From Cubamyces lactineus (taxonomy: Eukaryota > Basidiomycota > Agaricomycetes > Polyporales > Polyporaceae), in assembly GCA_022376465.1 (NCBI GenBank), contig JACDTU010000020.1, positions 1-64,000 on the forward strand: a stretch of DNA of 64,000 nt. The letters are read 5' to 3'. The translations under genes and the position numbers were made by a program. Under the pieces are notes generated by a model that saw only the letters and a list, made by a program, of their open reading frames with translations, was not told the origin of the DNA and did no database searches. Positions 45,738 to 58,496 of this stretch are shown piece after piece. Each line of letters opens with the position of its first letter. The first letter of the stretch is position 1.

Positions 45738-48230
45738 GCTACAACTCTTAAGCTTCCAAGCTTTGAGACCTCAAACTCGCCTACGCCCCGCTCCGCCCCC
45801 TTGCTTCCACGGCTTTCCTCGCGAATGCTGCTTTCCCGCTCTCTTCTCGTCGCCCCCCCTCGTCGCCGGATCGGTCCCTCGGAATAGTAGACTGTTGTAT
45901 GTAGTCGCTCTGGCGCTCACGCTCGTGTCTGGGCTCCGGAAAGCTATTAGTTATCTTATTGACAATGCATACCCGTTCACCCGTTCGTCGTGCCTGCATG
46001 TATGCGTATTGCAGCTCAGATAAGCGCCGGTGGGTAGCTTGGGGATTTCGACGGCGTGCGTGTTGTACAGGTGTTCGAACTTCAACTTCAACCACACTAC
46101 GACTCGCATGCCATGGTAAATTCATGACGGTAGACTGCACTACTCCGGATTCTCATTCGGAGCAGGATTAACCTGAGACTGGCAGCAGTCATCTTTGCTG
46201 GCTGAAGACTCCCCAACAAAACAGAAAAGTCGGTGGACATGGCCGGAGGCCGCGAATTCCTAGGCCTTGTGGTTCGTCACCACCATTCTCAGTGGCCTGC
46301 AAGTATTTCAACTTCAGCAGCTCCATGACGTCGCGAACCTCTAATGATTACAATTACTGACCTTGGCACAAGCTTGACAAGGGGCTCGACAAGATAACTT
46401 TTACTGGGCAACTCGGTACCTCTCCAAGAATTGATGTGTACGTTCGCAATCATGCTGATTGGCTGACTACATAACTTCAGCGACATTGCCTCGAAACAAC
46501 ATGCATCTGACCAGGCTCAAGCAATCAAACGGATAAAACGACTCCTTAGTTCCGAGCCAGCCATGCAGTCGCTGCGACGCCGCGCTTCGTTCGAAGCACG
46601 ATAGACACGAAGGACCCTCTAACCACCGCGTTCCGCCAAGCACACCTCCAGAGTCCACCCTGTTTGAAGGCTTCACTATTTCCGCGCGATAACAGCCGTA
46701 CGTACTGACCACCGCCCCGCAGCTCAGATACCCCTGTCTGCGGCGTGCGCTCCTTCCACCAATGCGTCACTCACCGCCACCGGTTTCAATGGTGCTTGTT
46801 ACAACTTGTAACTTTCAGGATCTCAAGGCTTACCTGAAGCGCGGCGTTGTGCCGCATTATGCATAATGCTGCAAGATATGCCAGGGCCGTGCGTGACGAG
46901 ATCGCACCGGTCAACTCCTAAGTGAGGCCGGTGTGCTCCTGTCAGCCCGCGTCGGTCCCGGGTGTGCCCAACTCATCGTTCATCCGCTTTGCCCGCTACT
47001 GGCCGGCAAACTGGACACAAAACACGGGCGTTCACGGCACAGACGTCTGTCAACCATCGACCCCTTTCATGTCTACTTACGAGTTCATGCGCCAGATCCT
47101 GCCGGATCTCGATCGCGCGTAATCAGCTGCCGCCGTCCACTATGTACGTGCACCTGCCAGCTCCAGAGTCCAGGCTCACAGACAAGCACGGTGCACCAGA
47201 CACCAGACACCATACACAAGACACCGTGTCCTGATCCAGATTCCAGGCTATCCACTGGTAGGTGCGATAACAAACGGACAACCGGCACCGAGCAGAACTG
47301 AATGCACGGGCGGACCCAACAGCGCACGCGACCCCTTGCATGCCCATATGCATCTCAAGCTGGACAACGTTCGATGCGCGGGTGCGCAGGGTCGATCGCG
47401 TGAAGCTACGTTGACAGCGACGTCGACGCTTCGAAGTTCGAGGTGAGTCCGAGTATCACGAGCTTCCTCACCTGCCTGCACACGCCGATCGACGGGCCCG
47501 CAGTTACGCCAGGTTGCCCAGTGTGGTTAGCCCCCGTGAGCACTAAGCAGTAGTGCTGTGCTGTACCGTGCCAAGGCGCATGACATTGCAGTGGTACGGT
47601 GCAGCACCCACGGCCGGGGAATCACGGCTGAACGGTACCAGCAGCCTTTGCCGTCGGCCGTTTGGCTCGACGCCCCGCCTCGGTCCAGGAGCCGCGAGCC
47701 TCGAGTTCGGACTCGATGCGATGCATTCGAGAAAGGAGGGAGGTGCGCGGTGTTCGCCCTGAGGTACGGATGTTGTTTGGTCGACGGTGATGGGTCACTG
47801 GGCCGCGTGTTGGGTGCCGCTGTGTCCTGTTCCGCCCGGGCTCATGTACGATGTCATGGCGCGGAGCAAGGTCGTGTCGAACTTGAGGCTAACAAAACAA
47901 GAGAGGAGAAAGCAAAGAGAGCAAGAAAGAAAAGGGAAACGAACGCGTGCGCGCTGGCGTGGTGATAAATTATAGTATGTACACAGGTGAGTGGCCAGTC
48001 AACTATATGTGGGAGATGGTGATCATCATACTGTACATGGGAGGGGGCTTAATGCCTAGTGATACAACTTGCAAGGCGACACACGAGTCTGCACAGGAAC
48101 GTCTATCATGGAGAGCTGAAAGCGAGGCAAAATGGAGCGAACGGCATAGCGCGTACTCTCCGACTACGGGCATCATCATCATCATCGTCGTCGTCGTCAT
48201 CGGCATCGTCATGGACGCCGTCATCTCCAG
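45738..48230. other. Gene-poor region (about 2.5 kb)
   Basis: I see no supported gene. Open frames here are short and lack conserved sequence or matching splice sites. The last 280 bp are probably the 3' UTR of the small gene at 48.2-48.9 kb. Confidence 0.4.
48171..48212. repeat. CAT/CGT trinucleotide microsatellite
   Basis: CATCATCATCATCATCGTCGTCG-type triplets run imperfectly for about 40 bp just past the stop of the small minus-strand gene, so they lie in its 3' flank. Confidence 0.8.
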
Positions 48231-48870
48231 CTACGACCGCGCAGGCATGCGCGGCGGCGACGTCGAATAGCGCTGCCGCCGCCCCATCTGCGGATAATGG
48301 TGGTAATACTGGTGCGGATAGCGCCCGGAAGCGGACGGGCGGCGCGCGTCCACGGAGAGCTGCTGCATGCGGGCCATGACGTCGCGCGCGAGGAAGACGG
48401 TGCCCTTCTCGGCCTCGTAGAGCGTGCAGTGGTCCGCGATGGGCTCGAGGATGTGCATGTCCGCGGGGTGGACCGTCGCGCTGTGCGAGTACCGGAAGAG
48501 CGTGATGAACTCGTGCCGGAAGACGTTCACGTCCGCGGCCATGAGTGCGGACGACATCGCGCCTGGTGTGCCGACCGTGTCTGGGACTACAAAGGACAAA
48601 GCACGCGCGGTCGTCAGCTCGGCTGTGCGCGGACCCGCGAGCGTCGCGTGTAGTAGGAAGCTCACCTTGGACTAGGCAGACGTCGCCCTTGATCTGGGCA
48701 AACGCAAACGTCGGTCTCTGTGGGGACGCCCCGGGAGGAGGGCTAGCGGAGTTGGCGCGCGAGGATGAAGGGCTCGAGCTGGAGCCGGCGGGTAATGAGG
48801 ATGGCATTGGATACAAAGGCAGTGACGAGGACGAGGCGACAATGGGTTGTGCAGGTCCTGTGGCGGGCAT
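48231..48870 (-). CDS. Small protein of unknown function with low-complexity N-terminus
   Basis: Two exons: 48666-48870 and 48231-48580, about 184 aa; the intron has a GTGAGC donor and a CCCAG acceptor and keeps phase. The first about 55 residues are Ser/Pro/Ala-rich. The C-terminal half, containing DVNVFRHEFITLFRYSH, MHILEPIADHCTLYEAEKG and FLARDVMARMQQL, looks like a folded conserved domain, but I do not recognise it. The tail is Arg/Tyr/His-rich. The ATG opens MPATGPAQP. It is isolated in a gene-poor stretch. Confidence 0.6.
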
Positions 48871-51800
48871 TTTAAGGGATGACTCGGGCCCAGAGGGGCA
48901 CTTTGCAACGGTATAGGGGTGGTGGCGGTACGCTTGCTTAGGGCGCGGAGCAAGGAATGGCAGTCGCGAGAGGGCTAGGGGGCGATTGAGAGAGAGGACT
49001 CGGATCGGCGGGCTGCGCTGGAGGAGGGAGCCGGCGGCGGCGGATCCAGGCGGGTTTTATAGCAAGCACGAGAGCTCTCAGATGCGTCCGCGCAGACAAG
49101 GTGGCAGCAGCCAGACTCCTCACACACGCTTCGGCCACGCGCAACGGGGAAGCTTCTCGTCGAGCGACTAGCACCTCGCTTCGATCTGTTCGCCATCCGA
49201 ACCGCCTTTGTCGGTTTCGAGCCCAGGCCGGAGTCGATCCCAAACATGATTTCGACCCATCCGTCCAACAATTGCATTACATCCGCACACCACGCAGCAG
49301 CGCCCAATCATATCGAACCGTCGGAGCCCTTCCATGGCCAGTTTGCGATCATCTTATTTTGTTGCCAGCTCCCCCGGTGCTGTGCCGTCGACCGCCACAG
49401 ACGCGCGCGTTCCCCGGGTGAGTAGATGCGTATCTCGTTCTCGTTCTCGTGCCATGGCCGCACACGTCTATCGCGCTCTCTCGAATTCCATGCCCGTTCT
49501 GCCGCGCTCGCGCAGTGGGCGAGTGACCCGTACAGGCTCCGCGCGTGTGGTCGCGCGAGCAGATAACACCCTGTAGCCCCGCGCGTGAGCCCACGCTGGC
49601 CGGAAAAGGGCGACTGCGGCTGGAGAGGGAGTGAATACGCGATCGAACAGGGCCCGAGCGCACGCAGCTGGAGACGCATCGGCCGGCGGGATGTGGCATC
49701 CTCGACCAGATAGCGTTCTCACCGACCGCCCCGCAGCCTGTGTCGTCCACTCGTGGCTTGCACCGCTCCGAGTCCGACGCCAGCAGTCGAGCGCACGAAC
49801 ACATACAAAGTTGATGCAATTTGCCAGTGCCTCCGAGGTGACATGATCTTCCCCCGATCGGTCTCCGTCCTGCCACCGCAAGCGCACGTCCTGACGCCTG
49901 CGAAGCCCTCCCGTGCAAATCTGCCGCACCAATATCATAGCCATGCACAACAGCAATGCATATGCCTGTTCATGAATTTTGTTAATCACTATGGCAGTCC
50001 GTCCCGAGCTCGAGCTCGCGCCACCTGCCAGCCCGCGCGTGTGCCGTGCACCCCATGAACACCGCGCCCCGGCCTCGCTCGTCAATCGTTGCCAGTGCCA
50101 CCATCGCAACGCCCGGCCGCAGTACGCGCCATGCATGGCCTGCACAACTCTTAGCCTGTAGCAACCTGTAGGCTGCAGCACACCGCGTGCCGCGCCGGCC
50201 ATCCCATACACGGTCTCGACGCAGCCAAAGTGCAAACACCTCCGTCGCTAAATCCGTGCGTCATCGCACGGTCTAGTCCGGCTGGCCCAGGAGCCAGGAC
50301 AGAAGGACGAGCAGCTGGACCGCGCGAGAACGCGCTTGCAGGGGCGGACGCGTCCTTCTGGTGAACCTGGCCTGTCGCATGACCCAGCGCGTGTCGGATC
50401 TGCGTCGGAGTCGCGCGCCTCGGCCGTGCGTCGCCATTAATTCTTAAGCACTATACAGTACACCAGTACACTACTTACGTGCCATGAGTCGCCGCCGCAC
50501 GGCCCACGACTCACGGGCGATACGGGTTGCGCCGCCGGTAAAAGTCTATATCGCAGGACGGCCCAGCCGTCTATGAATAGTTACAGTAGCCGGCGTATCT
50601 AGAAAGCTGCCTTTCCGATTTCGCCGCCTGCGGCTTGTCGAGCCTCGAGGACACGGTTGACAGCGGTCAGCGGTCAGCAGATCCTCATGGCAGTAGTGCT
50701 AACATGATAACGTGGCAGCAGTCGATATACTCGTATCAAATAGTCGAGCTCCCGGGGCTTGCGATTCGAGTGGCTAGGTTCGCGCGGTGCTCATCGAGAT
50801 GTCGTCCTGTAGGACTAGAACAACAACTCGGACGTAAGCGCGTGTGGATTTGGATGCGGGTATGCGTGCGGCGAACTTCCGCATTATTAGGCTGCAGCCG
50901 CACGCGTCCTAGCTAGTGACACCGGCCCTCACGCGCACGCTTCACGCTTAAGCTTCACGCTTCAAGCTGCAGCTAGACGCACTGGTTCTTGCAGCCGCCA
51001 GGATATCGGCGATCGCGGTCACGCTCTGTCCGACGGGAGAATGCAATCAGCGCGACGTCGGCGGTGTACGAGAGAGACTTCTATCCATGATGGGAGAAGA
51101 CATGCATGTACTCGGAATGTGGATAGACGGGAGCTGGGGTAGTAGGGCACCAGGTTAGAAGTACTAGAGTAGTGCCGCGCGGCTGGCGGTGCCGGCTCGA
51201 GCTTCGTTGTCAGACGTCAGGCTTCCAAGGATGAAACTTGAAATTCAGGTTCTAACCACAGTGCGTGATGCAGCGTGCTTGGTTGAGCCTGCCGCTTGAT
51301 GGGTGGTGACGACGTGTCGACGTCGATAGCTGCGGTCAGGCGGGACATCTCGTACCCTTGAGCGGTGGAGCGTTTCGCGATGGCTCGGTCCATGATGCAT
51401 GAGAGTCGGGACATCTATCATCACTCGAGGACGGGTCAGAACCTCCAGGCCAGGGCAAATGTGAGCCTGATTGAGACTCCTTCAGGTCTTCAAGTCCACC
51501 TTCCAGAGTTTGCTGTCCCCGCCGCAGCACTCGATGTCCGCACGGCGTCCGCCCAGCGCGAAGCTTACTCCACCTCCCGAGATCCCGACCGGTCACCTCC
51601 CAGAGTCCCATATGCATGCAACTCTACGCACGCTACACATAGTCTTCACTGCCTTCTCCATCGGGGATTGATGTGAAATCGCTTTTTCTTGGCAAATTCT
51701 TGCTCGAGTCGAGAGTTCACGGCGTGAGAACGGCCGCAGTCAGTGAAGAGTAGCAGCACGCTTCCATATGCGTAGATGCGGCTGCGCCCCCACAAGACAG

Positions 51801-53917
51801 CCCACGCCGGACGCTTCGAACGGCACGTTTCCGTGCCACGGGCGTGGGCGTGTGCGCGATCTGCGCCACGCGTCGAGTCGCCCAGCCCAGGGTGTGGAGC
51901 CGAAGCTTGCTCGTTGGGTTTTTGTACTAGCGCTGCAGGCTGCAGCAAGGCCCTCCTTGAGCGGCATGTCACTGGTGACCTCCGTCTAGCCCGAGATCGG
52001 AGATACCAATAACAAGCATGCGCAGATGGGCCACCCTGGCAGTACATCTTGTCCTGTAACTCGAAGCGCTTGGCGTTGCGTGGGTGAGGGGCCACTGTGG
52101 CTTGGAGACCTTGCGGGGTATTGGACTAGAATGCCATGATTGGGTCGAGACAAACCACATCACTGAGTCAAGCCAGGGGGAGTTTACAAGCAGAGGGACG
52201 CCCGATGGACGCCGGAATGCTATTCCTGTATGTCCTCGACTGTCGGCGGTTGCAGTGTTGGGGAAGCCGTCATCGTCGGCTCGAACAGTTCAATAAAGCT
52301 ACGGACGTACTACAAGCTCGAAGGTCGGGACTGGTGACCTTCATGATGGTTTTGAACGGTGATACGCACCCCGCTATGAGCGGGACATGCTAACGAGAGC
52401 TTCGAACGCCGGGCCTGTGCCATGCTATTAGCGGTAGGAGGACCAATAGGAAGAATGCGAACCTAGATACCTCAAAGGTGTACGCGATCGCCGAGGGTCG
52501 CCCGAACGCTCAGAACGCAGATAGGCACGTATTATAGGCGCTATTTGATGCACCTGTCGGGCGTACAATTGTCCAAGCCAATAGTATCGGACGTAAGATC
52601 AAGATAGACGTTAGAATCCGAGCACCGCGCAGGACGCACTAAGGGAGAAGAGCATCGGTCGAAGTCTCGAAGACGATGATGCTGATACGATGTAAACGCT
52701 GTAGGAAAATTGCAGCGCGATCAAGGCACGGTGCGCTTCGCACCGGGGAGTTCTCTAGTATGCCGCTGGGGCCCGTGCCCACCGCGGGCGGTGCATCAAG
52801 ATGCAGGGATAAAGCGATGGCAGCGGCGTTTGCGTGGACGTCCTCTTGCTGGGCCAGTGATTTAGATGCAGTGTAGTGGATAGACACCGGGCGAGTTGGC
52901 GTAACGAATGTATTAGGAATGGCATTGATGATGCTGGCACGATCGTGACCGCGTCACTGCGGTCGAAGGCGCAGTGGGGCTTTTGAGGTCGTGTCCTGAG
53001 TAGGTGCTGTAGATCTTACAGATATTTTGACTGAGGTCAGAGGTAGACAATAGGTCGAACGTACGTGCCTTGTACCAACCTGGAACTCCCTGAGAGCGAC
53101 ACCGGATCGTAGGTCGAACTCCTGCTCGAAGTGCGCGAACACACTTTGACTGGACAGATAGGGACGGATAGATGCGTCGCACACAGCCCAGAAGTCATGC
53201 TGGCAGTGCTGGTGATGAGCAACGCTTTCGGGTGTGGTGTCGGTCGTTGTGCTGTTAGGGTTTTGCAGAGCTTCTTCAGCTTGGGAGTACAGTAGCAACT
53301 AACGCGCGTACCAGTGCACAAGCTGAATCTCGGGGATACCCTAACATTGAAGTGAATGATTCTTGTATGCGGCGGTACATATGCTTACATGGTAATAGGA
53401 TGAGAGAATCGTCCAGGATCTGATGAAGAGATTCGCAATCAGTCCGCGAGTCGCTGAATGGTTAGAGAGACGCACCATCGTCGGTATGATAGGGTGGTAC
53501 GCTACATGCGATGTCGGCGAGCATTTGCAGTCCACAATAACAACTTGTGGGGTAGCAGATCCACAAATTTGTCCAGACACGACATCTTGTGAGACGCAAT
53601 ATATCACCTGGGCTTACAATTCAAGCCCGCGTATTGCCTCCTCCTAACTCAGTTGGACACCTGACGTTGGACAAAACGGTGATCAATTGGTAATGCACGA
53701 AGGAGGTCAAGAACATTACAGCACATCGCAAGTGCAATTCGTATGCTAGTCAGAATCATACAGGAGTCCTGGCCACAGTCGCTCTGAATGGCCACTATCA
53801 TACACGGGGTTGGGACACCGGGCTTGATATGGAGGGTCGGGGTTCCGTCTTCCTCGCCTAGCCTCGTCACAGATGGCATTCGTAGCTGATGCTTAGAGAA
53901 TAAGATGGCGGATCTCC
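48871..53917. other. Gene-poor region (about 5 kb)
   Basis: Open frames up to 255 codons (for example 49468-50235 on the minus strand) are low-complexity Arg/Ala/Cys-rich shadows without recognisable domains. I see no tRNA, no transposon protein and no long repeat. Confidence 0.4.
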
Positions 53918-55318
53918 TCAAGAATGAGGTTGAGGTGTGCTCTTCTCCCGTGCCCCGTTCCCTGGTGGATCGTCTGCTCCGGACGCGGCGGGATCATAGC
54001 TATCATCCTCGACAGTCTCAGGCAGACTGACGCTACCTGAGCGCGCCCGAGGAACGAGGACGCCCGTCTCCGCGATGCGGCCCCCACGCTCGACGCTCGC
54101 ACGGCGGCTCTGGCTGATGCTCCGCAGACTCCCGGTCTCGGCGACCCGCCGCTCGAAACTCCCGCGCCTGTTGAAGCTGTTCCGGCGACTGTTGAATGAC
54201 TCGACAGGCGACGGAGTTCCATCGTGCTCATGCGGAACCCCGATGGGCTGGTGCAGCGATGCAGCGGGGGAGCCGAAGGATGATGATAGCGACGGAGGAG
54301 GAACTTGTGGGTATGAGAGAACCCGCCCGCCGCCGACTGTGAATGTAGGGGGACTAACTGCGGCCGACGGTGGTGTTGTCATATGTGTGGCAGCACTGGC
54401 ATAACTCGCCGGGAAGGGCGAAGTAGTCGCAGGAGAGAAGGGAAATGGTGAAGTACTCGTCGAAGACGGGGAATGAGATAGCGGCGTCGTCGATTCAGAC
54501 GAGATGACATTGGCTGGTCGACGTATCTGAGAAGGTGGACGAGGTATCGGGACCGCAGAAGCTTGCCGAGAGGCACTTGCGGCAGGGATATGGATAGAGC
54601 TCGACGGCGATCCCGAGGTGGATGAGTACGATCGCCTATGAGTAGGCTGGGAGTATGGGTCGGACTGGTGTAGCCCGATGAGATTATCCACAGGGAGACC
54701 GAGCTGTTGGTGTGTCAGCATTAGAGCATACGCTTGACGATGCCTACTCACCCTCCTACGGTGTTGGATGAGCTCCTCTCGGTACACCTCATTCAAGCGA
54801 GATATCCTGATAAAATCCTGTTCTGTTTCGACGAGTCGATTCCTCAGTGCCTCGTTCTCCCGCCTAAGGGCATCGAGGATAGTATCAGGTGCAGGTGCAG
54901 AGCCGTTTGTATTCAAGAGGTATCCAATTTGGGGCGCAGGGAGCCTCGTATCTTGGGGTGATGCATACCCGCTTCCGTTCGCATGCGACGGCCCAGCTTG
55001 TTGTTGCTGTTGCTGTTGCTGCGCGAGACGCAAAGCAGATATCTCCCTGGACAGCCTGTTGACATGGGACTCAGATTCCTGTTCAAGGACATTTTCTAGT
55101 TCGATTTTTTCCTCGCGCAGCTAGAGCATCGTGCGGTGGCGTAAGTGAGCTGGGCGTGCCGACGAAGTAGCGATGCGGCCGGCAAAGCGTACCTGCTCTA
55201 GTTTTCTTGACAAGATGTTGATTATGCGTTCCTCTTCTGCTTCATATTGGTAGATTAGATCTTCGCGACTGCTGGAGCTGGTGGATGAGAAACGGCGAAT
55301 GGGAGGTGAGACGGACAT
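53918..55318 (-). CDS. CCDC6/DUF2046-type coiled-coil protein
   Basis: Three exons: 55193-55318, 54752-55120, 53918-54703; about 426 aa. The N-terminal 90 residues are a coiled coil with YEAEEERIINILSRKLEQ and LREEKIELENVLEQESE, matching the repeated core of animal CCDC6 (DUF2046) as I recall it. A run of nine Gln follows, then a second coil (DALRRENEALRNRLVETEQDF). The rest is Ser/Pro-rich, ending in repeated RRNSF/RRGSF/RRASV sites that look like basophilic kinase targets. There are no catalytic or membrane segments. Human CCDC6 is a phosphoprotein linked to DNA-damage checkpoints; the fungal role is unknown. Confidence 0.82.
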
Positions 55319-55430
55319 GACAGAATCAGACGGACCACAGCAACTCTTCCTCAAGCCCACTCCATAGACGTCACCCGAAGCACAGTCACCTTGTACCCAT
55401 CGATATGTGCCGCTGGGCACAGCCAAACAA

Positions 55431-55501
55431 GCACTAATGGGGTAGTGGTAACCTGGGTCGTTGCCATCGACCCGCCGGGGGTTCGATTCCCACTTAGTGC
55501 A
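55431..55501 (+). tRNA. tRNA-Gly(GCC)
   Basis: A 71-nt cloverleaf with acceptor GCACTAA/TTAGTGC, anticodon stem GGTCG/CGACC and loop TTGCCAT; the anticodon GCC is at 55463-55465. There is no intron. A T-rich run follows as terminator. Confidence 0.92.
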
Positions 55502-56078
55502 TTTGTTTTTGCACTTTGCATTATGTCTGAAAAAGTGGAACAGTTCAAAACGGCTGTCCTTGACGCCTACAAGTGTAACCCCGTCCTATCAATGCATTAG
55601 GCTTGCACTCTACGCAGTATTCTCTGGGTGCGAGTGAATGTATTTCTAGCAAAGTCATAAAACCAATACTCCTTGTAGTTACTCTGTGGAGTGGGTATAG
55701 GCACGTTCGCATCGCCCGTGCGCCCTGCCCGTAGGCACCCGGAATGCGAATACAACCGTTTCTGGTGAACAATGATGAACCCGTATCGCACAATAGGGCG
55801 GCCTCGCGGCGCGCGGCGTCGGGACCCTGTCTCCGTGTGGTAACCCGTCGGTCAGCTGGCGTTGGCGCCCGACACGCGGCGGGCGCATGTGCCGACGTTT
55901 GCCAAATCAGGAGATATCGGGCGCAGCCGCACAGCTTTCGCGTGACTCAGACGCGTCGCGCCCGCCACAAAAGGACATACCTGGGTCACGGTCATCCCGA
56001 CTCGCCCTCTCCTTCCCCTCCCACCACCACCACCATCGGCCCCCAGCTTGCTGTGTCCCGTAGAGTACTGTGCTGACA
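55502..56078. other. Intergenic region upstream of the small heat-shock gene
   Basis: I see no gene. The sequence should include the HSP20 promoter, but I could not single out convincing nGAAn heat-shock arrays. Confidence 0.4.
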
Positions 56079-57445
56079 ATGTCATTCCCGTACCACCAAT
56101 ATGTGGACTACTCCAACCCGGCCACGCCGCGTGTATACTCATGGGATGTCACGCCGACAGAGCAGGACGCGATGCACATCCCCCAGCAAGACCCAGCAAC
56201 CATCCAGCAACATCAGCAACATCAACAGCAGCAAGAACGCGTGTCCCCAAGTCAGCTTCAGCTTCAGCAGCTCCCGCCTCCGCCCCCACCACCCTTGACA
56301 ACGCAAGAGATCCAGCAACATCAGCAGCACCAACAGGTTCAGATCCAACAAGCACAGCAGCATCAACAGCACCAACAAGCTCAGTACACACCTCATCCAC
56401 AGACGATCAGCCTGCAGCCTCCGTCAAGCCAGCCCCAGTATCGGTTTGACAACATTACTGAGGAGCATTTCATTCAGGCGAACGCCACCGCAGAGGCCCG
56501 CCCGAGTTCGTCTTCGTCCTCAACGCGGCGTCGCGGCGCGAGCAAGCCTCCGTTGCACGTCGATACTTCTCGGGGTGCGTCTGTGGCTAGTCCCGGCGCG
56601 CTCTCCTCGGCGGGGGCGGGGGTAGGGCCTCTGCGTGCCCCGCGCACACGCGCACAAACACAGTCTGCACACCCGTATCGTTGCCCCCAGTCGAGGGCGG
56701 CGTCGGGCTCGAGCACCGCGTCAGGCCCCGGCCACGCTGCCGAATCTGCTTCTGTGAGAACACGTCGTGTGAGTGAGATGCAGCACACGAGTGCGGGCGG
56801 TGCCATGCCTGCGGTTGGGACAGCGATGGCTGTATCTTGTCCAGCTTCAGACACGTGGAAGGAAGGTCTGCTTGGGTTGTCGGAGGAGGCTGGAGGGCAG
56901 GCGGGGACTAGGTGCGTTTCCAATCGCTGTGGACTGTCCTGCTGTTTCTTGATCTACGCTGTCAGTCACGATGCAGAGACGACATCTACCGCGACGCCGC
57001 GCGTGCCAACGCAAACGATGCCGGCTGAAGCGATGCGGCGCTATTCCATCCGCGCCGACATCCATTACAACACGGAAGACAACTTGATCATCGCCGTGTT
57101 CGAGCTTCCAGGGGTGAAACGAAGCGACCTGCGTATCACGATGTCGGTGTGCCCCCACAGCCGCGTGCGACAGATCAACATCGCCGGTATCGCTCGCCCA
57201 ATTCTGCCTGTGCTCGGTCATGGAGTGCGTGAGCGGAAGTATGGGCAATTCGTGCGGACACTACCTGTACCCCCTGAGACGAAGGTGTGTTGGCTCTCTT
57301 CGTCACTCGTAGACCTGCGTGGATTGAAAGTGCTCGTTAGCCGGAAGACGTGAAGATCTCGCTTGAAGATGGCATCCTTACATTGACGATACCCGGCGGG
57401 GCTCCGACGCAGGTCGAGCCACCGCAAGAACTCCCCATCCCCTGA
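56079..57445 (+). CDS. Small heat-shock protein (HSP20) with Gln/His-rich N-terminal region
   Basis: Two exons: 56079-57284 and 57341-57445; about 436 aa, much longer than usual HSP20s (150-250 aa). Residues 30-125 are dominated by Gln and His (repeated QQHQQHQQ) with a poly-Pro run. The middle is Ser/Ala/Arg-rich and disordered. The alpha-crystallin domain begins near residue 325 (YSIRADIHYNTEDN, FELPGVKRSDLRI) and ends with KYGQFVRTLPVPPETK and DVKISLEDGILTLTIPGG. sHSPs hold unfolding proteins. The frame through 56912-56976 is open although the DNA looks intron-like; no in-phase removal works. The last intron (57285-57340) is clear. Confidence 0.82.
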
Positions 57446-57855
57446 ACACATGTCGACACCCATCCACAACTCACAAGACCTTGCGAGACCTGTAATCAAT
57501 ATCCCAACTCGAAGAGGATCCATGAGTTCCCACTCCATTACCCCATTGCTGTGCATTCGGTTTTCCTGCTGTCTGATACGTGAACTTTGCAGTACGTCCG
57601 CCCCCGCAGCTTTCTTGCACCACCACCCACCCCACTCTTAAAATGTATATATCACGTACCTGCCTCGTCACATTTGGTTCCCTCGCCCTTCCCCCTTACC
57701 CGTAGCACTCAAGTATACCTGCCTCTCTTATATCGAGAATCCATCCATAACGCTCTGTGATTGTATCACGATATTTATGTAGTACAGTAGATAGCATCGA
57801 GCATGATTGTGTATTGGACTCTTCGACTCAGTACAAAGCTTTTGACGAGATCGCG
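57446..57855. other. Intergenic region, convergent 3' ends
   Basis: 3' flanks of the HSP20 gene and of the unknown minus-strand gene; nothing recognisable. Confidence 0.4.
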
Positions 57856-58496
57856 TCAAACGAGGCACGGCGTAGAGATGGGCCTTGCTGCCTTCAGCAG
57901 TACGATAAAACAATGCTCGATTGGTGAATCGATGTCAAGCGCAACAGGCGCAGATATGTTCAGTCCAATCAGAAATGACGCGACCCAACTGCAACGCAGA
58001 CGATCTGAGGAGCCTGCAAGGGCTGACTGAGGCTCTGACGACAGTACGTGAAGTGGCTTCGAAGGCGCTTTGAAGTTGTTCACCAATCTCACGATAGCCT
58101 GGATTGCGCCGTCACGGTGTTGCTCGGGAAGTAGCATAGCGCTATCCGCAACGTTTCCGAGGAGTAAATGGACTTGGAAGCTCAATAGCAGCGAGCTTAT
58201 GTCACTGCTATCGAGCTTCCCCCCGTACCATAATCGCAGAACGTTCTGAGGTAGCAAGACGAACCTATGGGTGGCAGTGAGCCGGATATCCTGCCGCATG
58301 GCAGGCATGATTTGAGTAGCCCCGCATAAACCTGCGATTTGTCAGGCTTTTGCTCGCCAAACTGAAGTCAAGATCGCTCACGCATGAAGGGGTTGTCAAG
58401 GCTCGTAGTCATCCGGTCTCGAACGGTTAGTACAGCCATTTTAAGAGTAGTATCGTGGTAGTAGGGCGATCTTGCGATAGAAAACGTAAGACTCAT
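57856..58496 (-). CDS. Unknown protein, possibly partial or relic
   Basis: Two exons: 58382-58496 and 57856-58331; about 196 aa, with an in-phase GTGAGC...CAG intron. The sequence reads like a folded helical domain (RFVLLPQNVLRLWYGGK, LLLSFQVHLLLGNVADSAMLL, RLRCSWVASFLIGLNI), but I know no family for it. It may be a C-terminal fragment of a larger gene, since no strong promoter is visible before MSLTFSIARS. It is transcribed away from the P450. Confidence 0.5.

Noticed and set aside
56912..56976. Intron in the HSP20 gene
   Set aside because: It has GT...AG and a pyrimidine-rich end, but removal at any nearby acceptor shifts the frame away from the alpha-crystallin domain, while the unspliced frame is open.
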